A DNA stretch of 64,000 bases from Ignavibacteriota bacterium (lineage in GTDB: Bacteria > Bacteroidota > Ignavibacteria > Ignavibacteriales > Melioribacteraceae). Location: the NCBI GenBank assembly GCA_013112585.1, contig JABFGH010000014.1, positions 1-64,000 on the forward strand. Direction: 5' to 3'. Below the pieces are notes generated by a model that did no database searches, had not been told where the DNA came from, and saw only the letters and a list, made by a program, of their open reading frames with translations. Below are positions 58,859 through 64,000 of the stretch, piece by piece; position 1 is the first letter of the stretch; the number at the start of each line of letters is the position of its first letter. The translations under genes were made by a program, and so were the position numbers.

Positions 58859-59266
58859 CTATCTAAATAATGCTTTGATACTTCCCCAGGTTCTTTTAAC
58901 GTCAGATACGCGATGATCAACCGAAATTACTTTTGAAAAAGATTCAGTTCCATCAACATCAACTATTTTAATTTGATAAACATAAAAAGCATCATTGGCT
59001 TTATATGCGCTTTCATCTACAAATTCATAAAAGGAGTTGCTGCCTTCGGGTTGAACTACTGCCAAGTCACTTAGATTATCCCGGCTTGTACCACGCAGAA
59101 CAACAAAGTGTTTTAAATTTGATTCTTGATTTGTTTGCCAAGTTATTATAATGTTGTCCGACTCGCTTCTGGCAGATAAGTGTTCGATATAAGCACCTGC
59201 AAAAAGAGAACTAAATAGAATAGAAACGAATAAGATTGCTAGTACAGCTATTCTAAGATTTTTCAT
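58859..59266 (-). CDS. Small secreted Ig/FN3-like protein
   Basis: A 135-residue protein with a signal peptide ending LFAGA. The mature part (about 26-115) is beta-rich with IIITWQTNQESNLKHFVVLRG and VYQIKIVDVDG, resembling fibronectin type III domains of this phylum. The C terminus is short and basic. No known partner; it lies 70 bases before maf. Confidence 0.65.
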   Translation of the reverse strand: MKNLRIAVLAILFVSILFSSLFAGAYIEHLSARSESDNIIITWQTNQESNLKHFVVLRGTSRDNLSDLAVVQPEGSNSFYEFVDESAYKANDAFYVYQIKIVDVDGTESFSKVISVDHRVSDVKRTWGSIKALFR

Positions 59267-59480
59267 GTGACTAATATATCTTAATTTAATTTTTATGTCA
59301 AGTTTTTTCAGACTATTAATAATTACACTGACAGAGATGAATTAAAGTAATATAATCATTATGTTAATTGCTAATTATTAAAATAAACAACAATTATATA
59401 GAATAATGAGGTATATTACTCAATAGTTCAAAATGTTATATTTAATTAACACTAAAATAGGAGTTATAAGTTAGCAAATC

Positions 59481-59508
59481 TTGACTTTATCAGCAATAAT
59501 TGCATATT
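59481..59508 (+). promoter_or_regulatory. Candidate promoter for the T9SS propeller gene
   Basis: TTGACT (59481-59486) and CATATT (59503-59508) are separated by 16 bases, giving a plausible housekeeping-type promoter with a short leader before AGGAGG and the ATG at 59544. Members of this lineage may use different promoter spacing, so support is limited. Confidence 0.35.
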
Positions 59509-59543
59509 TTCAGAATCATATCAACAACAATCAGGAGGTTCTT

Positions 59544-60992
59544 ATGAAGAAAATTTACTTTTCTATTTTCACACTTCTTTTAGTAGTACTCGCATTTAAT
59601 TTTTCTCAGGCACAAGTTTTTACCGGCGATTGGTCTACCGAGTATGTAACTGACGATAACGCTGCAAACGGAACCGGCTATCAGACGATAGCAGTTGGTC
59701 CTATTGCGGACAACAATTTTGTCGCACTGGTTAATCATCAAGAAAGCGACGCTGCAAACCACTCCTATTATATTGTAGGATATAAAAATGCTGATTCTTC
59801 AAACGGAAGAATGTGGACAGTTGAATATGCCCCTAAGGGATTGCTAACCAGTTGGTCACAAGGTTTTACCCGTATTGATTTACTGGATGCAAATGATCTA
59901 GATGCTACACCAGCCTCCTTAGTTTTTGTTGCAAATAATGATGCCCAAAACAATATTTTGGTTTTTGAGTTAACAGATACTGAATTGCTGCCAACCCAGT
60001 ATAAGTTGGCGACTCAAAATGGTTATCAATGGGCAATTGATACTGATGCAGACGGCAGAGTTTATGTTACAAAAATTGATACAGCAGCAAATCAAAGTTC
60101 GGTTGCAGTTTATGATAACTTTGCTAATGAACCATTTTGGACAAACTATTTCAGCGCTCCTCCCACTCCCCTAACTGAAATTATTCTGCCGGATCCGGGT
60201 GAAGCAAGAGGTATTGCAGTTTCTGAAGATGGTTCTTCTATTTGGGTTTCAAACTGGGATTCTAAAAAAGTTTATAAATATGTAGGCGATCCTGTTAATG
60301 GTTATACTCCGGATAATGGTTTTAGTCTAATTACCGATGGAATATATTACTCACCCGTACCCGATACTTTTGCTGTAGGTCCTTACGGAATGGAATATAT
60401 TGACAGTAAAGGAATCCTTTGCTTAGCTAATGATTCAGATTTTGGTAATGATTATGAATATGGCAGAATATATCTCGCTAATTCGGAAACCGGTTCCATC
60501 GAAGATACCATAAATGTTGCTGAATGGAATTATAGTGTTGAAGGTTCCTATGCTAATCATTCTACCGGTATTGCTTCAGGGTATACTTCAACTTATGATG
60601 TAGCCGTGGACCCCGACTTAAATGTATATAGCCAATCTTTTTATGGCTGGACTGTTGAAAAATGGGTCTATTCTGAAACTCTACCAGTTCTTACAGATAT
60701 TAAAGAAATAAGCGGTCTTGTTCCGGATGAATTTTCTTTGAGTCAGAACTACCCAAATCCATTTAACCCAAGTACATCAATCGAATTTTCAATTAACGAA
60801 CTATCAAATGTAAGTTTGGATATTTACACTATTACAGGCGAATTGGTAGGAAGTTTAATTTCCGGAAAAGAATTTGCAGCCGGTACTTATAAAGTATCTT
60901 TCGACGCTTCAAGATTATCTTCCGGTATTTATCTATATTCTCTAAGAGCTGGTAATAATACTTTAACAAGAAAAATGACTTTAATTAAATAA
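59544..60992 (+). CDS. Secreted beta-propeller protein with T9SS sorting domain
   Basis: The start at 59544 follows AGGAGG; an upstream in-frame start at 59481 overlaps the candidate promoter and would hide the signal peptide. The 482-residue protein has a signal peptide ending SQAQ, a region of propeller-like repeats (EARGIAVSEDGSSIWVSNWD, YDVAVDPDLNVYSQ) and a T9SS C-terminal domain (about 395-482; LSQNYPNPFNPST, SSGIYLYSL). It is likely exported to the surface. The downstream gene starts 26 bases later and probably shares its transcript. Confidence 0.85.
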   Translation: MKKIYFSIFTLLLVVLAFNFSQAQVFTGDWSTEYVTDDNAANGTGYQTIAVGPIADNNFVALVNHQESDAANHSYYIVGYKNADSSNGRMWTVEYAPKGLLTSWSQGFTRIDLLDANDLDATPASLVFVANNDAQNNILVFELTDTELLPTQYKLATQNGYQWAIDTDADGRVYVTKIDTAANQSSVAVYDNFANEPFWTNYFSAPPTPLTEIILPDPGEARGIAVSEDGSSIWVSNWDSKKVYKYVGDPVNGYTPDNGFSLITDGIYYSPVPDTFAVGPYGMEYIDSKGILCLANDSDFGNDYEYGRIYLANSETGSIEDTINVAEWNYSVEGSYANHSTGIASGYTSTYDVAVDPDLNVYSQSFYGWTVEKWVYSETLPVLTDIKEISGLVPDEFSLSQNYPNPFNPSTSIEFSINELSNVSLDIYTITGELVGSLISGKEFAAGTYKVSFDASRLSSGIYLYSLRAGNNTLTRKMTLIK

Positions 60993-61018
60993 TCACAATA
61001 ACTTAATTTGGAGGTATA

Positions 61019-64000
61019 ATGCTTAAAAGAAATGTTACATATTTCTTAGCACTACTATTGCTTTTCTCAATTTTCTCGGCAAGTAATGTGCTGGCAAATG
61101 TTTTTGCTCACAATGTGAGAATTACACAAGAAGACAGTGAACTGCCGTTTGACGGAAAGTTTACTGATGGCACCGGAGCAGCAATTCGCTTTACTCTAAG
61201 TGATGCCGCAGATACTGTTGTAGTAAGCATTTATAATGATGCTATGGCAGTAGTAAGAACAATTACTGCAACCGCATTTACAGTTGGCGATAACCTAATT
61301 ATTTGGGATGGTAATGATGACGCCAGTGCCGTAGTACCAGATGGCGATTACACCGTTTCAATTTATACTGCGCACCAGGGCTACGCTGCTTACACCGACA
61401 TAGTAAATTATGAAGTTGGAATTTTTACTCGAGGTGTAACAACTGTTAAAACACAAGATGTTAAAAACTTTGGATTTACTTATTCAGCCAGCGGCGGCGG
61501 TTATGCATCAGGAATCACCCGTCATTCCAATGATATGACTGAATGGGGCGATATGATGGGTGCTGCTGCTCTATCATACACAACAACCGAACCTGCTGTT
61601 GTTGGAAGTGATAATTTAAGATACTCTTCTGAAGCTGATGACGAAGGTTACGTTTATTTAGCAAGAAGAAGCAGCGATGTACCCGCTATCTACCGCTATC
61701 ATGTTGATATGCTTGAACTAACATTAGTTGACTCCGGCGGTTACAACGATGCAAACCCTCAGGGTATTGCTATTGAAGGTACCGGTGTTACACAAAAAAT
61801 TATTGTTTCAAATTCAAATGGCGAAGTTTTCAGATTTACTAATGATGGCTCAACCACAGCACATGTTAAGGAAGTTATTCTTCAAGACACAAATACAGTC
61901 TTTTGGGATGTTACAACCGGAAGAAACAGCGGATGGCTTTATGCTACCTATTATGCCCCAGACGATATGGCATTTATGCCAGGTATAGCTGCTTTCGATC
62001 TTAACACATATACAGGCACTCCTTTTGAATTAACTGATGCTGCTTGGACAGCAGAAGCATCGGATACATCACGTGCTAATACATTAACATATTATACCGG
62101 AGCTACCGAAGCAGACGATAAGATTTACTTTACTCTTGCTAGACCCGCTGAAGCAGGTGCACAAGGTATTTATTCAGTTTCTGATTTGACAGGTGCCCGC
62201 ACAATCGATTTAGTTAGAGCAGATCCTGAAGATAATATGACTCAGTTCAGAGCAGATGTTGCTGTTGATGCTGCAGGTAATATTATTCATTTTGAAAACT
62301 CAAATGAGTGGGTTACTTTAATCTCACCTCCAACAGGTCCTAACAGCTATACTTACACTGATATGTTCACAAAAATTAATGTTTTTAATGCAGAAGATAT
62401 TGCAGATGTAAAAGTTGATGCTGACGGCAATTTTGAACCTGATAGAGCAGGTGAAACTGTAACGATTGTTGGTATTGTAAACTCAATTAATTTCACCGCA
62501 TCATCCGACAGGTTCTCATATAATATTCAAGATGCAACAGGCGGAATAAACATTACAAAAGGTAGTGAAACCGGTGGCGGACCTGTTTATAACATAGGTG
62601 ATCGAATTTTAGTATCCGGTGAAATTGGTCAGTTTGCCGGTACAACTCAACTTAATCTTGATAGTGCAGGTTTGGCAAACATTCAACTGCTTAGTACCGG
62701 AAATCTACTTGATCCTATCACATTAACCATTCCGGATTATTTAGCCAATGCCGAAATGTATGAAAGCATGTTAATTAAATTTGATGGTGTAGCAAAAACT
62801 GCCGGTTCAGATGCTTGGCCTTCGGGTGGTAGTGCTAATATGGAAATCTATGATGGATTTAATAACTTAGTATTAAGAGTTGATAGTGATACTGACTTGG
62901 ATGATAATACCGAACCAGTTTATCCAATGAATGTAGCTGGTATTGCCACACAATTTACATTTGATACTCCTCCTAATAATGGATATCAAATATCACCTAA
63001 TGCTTATGCTGATATTGAACAAGATGTAGCTGCTCCTCCATCACCTTTCTTTAGTTTGTTAACTCCAGCCGATGGTGCTGTTGTTGATATAAATACTGGT
63101 AATGAAGAATGGACAGTTTCATGGATGAATTCAGTTGACTTAAATGGTGATCCTCTAATTTATAATTGGAAGCTATTACCTGATCTTGCCAATGTATTTC
63201 CTCCGGACACTACATTTCAGTTAGATGCTGCTACAGTTCTTGGTTTTATGGGTGGTGCTTCAACTGCAACTTATCAATGGACTGTTCTTACAAAAGGTGC
63301 TGAACCTGATTTGGTTGCAAGTGTTGACACATTTTCAATTACTTTTAATAATAATACAGGTCCTGAAGCGTTAGCTACCTTAGACCATGTTACAACAAAC
63401 CTTGGTGTTGCTGCATATAATGATGGTCAGATTGGCGATCATGATGATTTAGGCGGCAGCGGTATAAATTGGAAAGGTGCTAACGGTGTTTGGAGAGGCG
63501 GAGTAGTTTGGGGAACAGAGGCTGCTGGATCAGTTAATGGTTCTGCAAATGTAAACACTGCTGAAATTCAAGACTTAGTAAATGTAAATAGTAATTTTGC
63601 AGGTGGTTTTACTTCAGAAACTATGGGTTCAGTTACTTTTGATCAAGTAACTACAGCTGTAATAAGTGATTCTGCTGCTGATACTCCTTATGGTTTAGAT
63701 GTAATTCAAAAAACTTACTCAAAATCTGATGAAGATGTTGTTTTCTACAGTTATGGAGTAATGAATAATTCCGGCGCAGAAATTACTAATCTTTATGTTG
63801 GTGTTTTTATTGACTGGGATGTTGACGGCAGCAATTATGCGAGCAACAGTGGTGGGTACGCTTTAGATGAAAACCTCGTCTATCAATATTATCCAGCTGG
63901 CGGCGCTGCGACACCGTATTATGGCGTTGCTGCTCTTAATGGTTTAGCTGGTTACAAAGCTACAAATGCCGATCCTGCAAGTACAATTAGAACTACATTG
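61019..64000 (+). CDS. Very large secreted multidomain protein, cut by the window edge
   Basis: An open frame runs from the ATG at 61019 (GGAGG at 61010-61014) to the last base, giving 994 codons with no stop. A signal peptide of about 27 residues is followed by a FlgD-like Ig domain (AIRFTLSDAADTVVVSIYND ... NLIIWDGNDD), a propeller-like region with SEADDEGYVYLA and AVDAAGNIIHFEN, and an OB-fold-like unit near 480-560 (GETVTIVGIVN ... GDRILVSGEIG). The end lies outside, and a T9SS sorting domain is expected there but not seen. Confidence 0.8.
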   Translation, partial: MLKRNVTYFLALLLLFSIFSASNVLANVFAHNVRITQEDSELPFDGKFTDGTGAAIRFTLSDAADTVVVSIYNDAMAVVRTITATAFTVGDNLIIWDGNDDASAVVPDGDYTVSIYTAHQGYAAYTDIVNYEVGIFTRGVTTVKTQDVKNFGFTYSASGGGYASGITRHSNDMTEWGDMMGAAALSYTTTEPAVVGSDNLRYSSEADDEGYVYLARRSSDVPAIYRYHVDMLELTLVDSGGYNDANPQGIAIEGTGVTQKIIVSNSNGEVFRFTNDGSTTAHVKEVILQDTNTVFWDVTTGRNSGWLYATYYAPDDMAFMPGIAAFDLNTYTGTPFELTDAAWTAEASDTSRANTLTYYTGATEADDKIYFTLARPAEAGAQGIYSVSDLTGARTIDLVRADPEDNMTQFRADVAVDAAGNIIHFENSNEWVTLISPPTGPNSYTYTDMFTKINVFNAEDIADVKVDADGNFEPDRAGETVTIVGIVNSINFTASSDRFSYNIQDATGGINITKGSETGGGPVYNIGDRILVSGEIGQFAGTTQLNLDSAGLANIQLLSTGNLLDPITLTIPDYLANAEMYESMLIKFDGVAKTAGSDAWPSGGSANMEIYDGFNNLVLRVDSDTDLDDNTEPVYPMNVAGIATQFTFDTPPNNGYQISPNAYADIEQDVAAPPSPFFSLLTPADGAVVDINTGNEEWTVSWMNSVDLNGDPLIYNWKLLPDLANVFPPDTTFQLDAATVLGFMGGASTATYQWTVLTKGAEPDLVASVDTFSITFNNNTGPEALATLDHVTTNLGVAAYNDGQIGDHDDLGGSGINWKGANGVWRGGVVWGTEAAGSVNGSANVNTAEIQDLVNVNSNFAGGFTSETMGSVTFDQVTTAVISDSAADTPYGLDVIQKTYSKSDEDVVFYSYGVMNNSGAEITNLYVGVFIDWDVDGSNYASNSGGYALDENLVYQYYPAGGAATPYYGVAALNGLAGYKATNADPASTIRTTL

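Noticed and set aside
61728-61988. An 86-residue plus-strand frame
   Set aside because: It is out of frame inside the large open gene starting at 61019 and has an unnatural composition.

Overview
The window is about 64 kb of a low-GC (roughly one third G+C, judged by eye) bacterial chromosome. It most likely comes from the class Ignavibacteria or a close relative in the Bacteroidota/Chlorobi group. The best clue is two secreted proteins ending in a type IX secretion (Por) C-terminal domain with the linker SQNYPNPFNPST, which is typical of that lineage. Predicted secreted proteins often have signal peptides ending near an A-Q site, and several genes start with TTG. Almost everything is housekeeping or central metabolism. 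There is no phage, plasmid, CRISPR array, transposase or rRNA operon.

Layout: 1-1228 holds a palindrome, two decayed REP-like repeats and a purine nucleoside phosphorylase. 1380-2510 is a secreted metallophosphoesterase. On the minus strand, 2601-7996 encodes RsmE, an Omp85-type outer-membrane protein, a CoA-binding protein and glycine decarboxylase GcvP. 8129-15017 (minus) is the classic fatty-acid/phospholipid cluster, in transcription order yceD-rpmF-plsX-fabH-fabD-fabG-acpP-fabF-rnc; rpmF is only 59 codons and easily missed. 15203-22817 (plus) carries an ABC exporter pair, a PrsW-type membrane protease, nadD, the MeaB GTPase, a biotin-dependent acyl-CoA carboxylase beta subunit and a secreted propeller-like protein. 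Next come an acyl-CoA dehydrogenase and a large T9SS-exported protein (minus), a three-receiver regulator with a degenerate kinase core (plus), and gltX-glnS followed by tRNA-Leu(CAA). Behind the tRNA lie a broken GIY-YIG nuclease gene and a decayed second tRNA-like copy.

33575-36856 (minus) is a compact three-gene operon: ATP-grasp, GCS2 carboxylate-amine ligase, and a second, unusual ATP-grasp-like protein. It looks like a small biosynthetic system that makes an amide-linked metabolite or peptide, and it is the best candidate here for undescribed biology. sucD-ndk-Nudix and a two-repeat lipoprotein follow on the plus strand. From 40106 to 59266 every gene is on the minus strand: NfeD, an agmatinase-family enzyme, yajC-tgt, a DCC-family protein, a CNNM/CBS transporter-like protein, a lipoprotein, a UbiA prenyltransferase, methylmalonyl-CoA mutase, mutL, folA, a PEGA lipoprotein, thyA, glycerate kinase, a HIT protein, an EF-G paralogue, DUF948- and YtxH-like proteins, a flippase-like protein, Maf and a small secreted protein. 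The window ends on the plus strand with a T9SS propeller protein and a very large secreted protein cut off by the edge.

Functional links: the mutase (47060-48715), MeaB (18860-19816), the carboxylase beta subunit and the acyl-CoA dehydrogenase point to propionyl-/branched acyl-CoA metabolism, although these genes are scattered. The mutase lacks a B12-binding domain, so its partner subunit must be elsewhere. thyA and folA are close together, as expected for coupled thymidylate and folate metabolism. Terminators with clear stem and T-tract were found after the T9SS gene (24159), after yajC (42391) and after the EF-G gene (54092). All functional calls rest on reading the proteins by eye; no database search was run.
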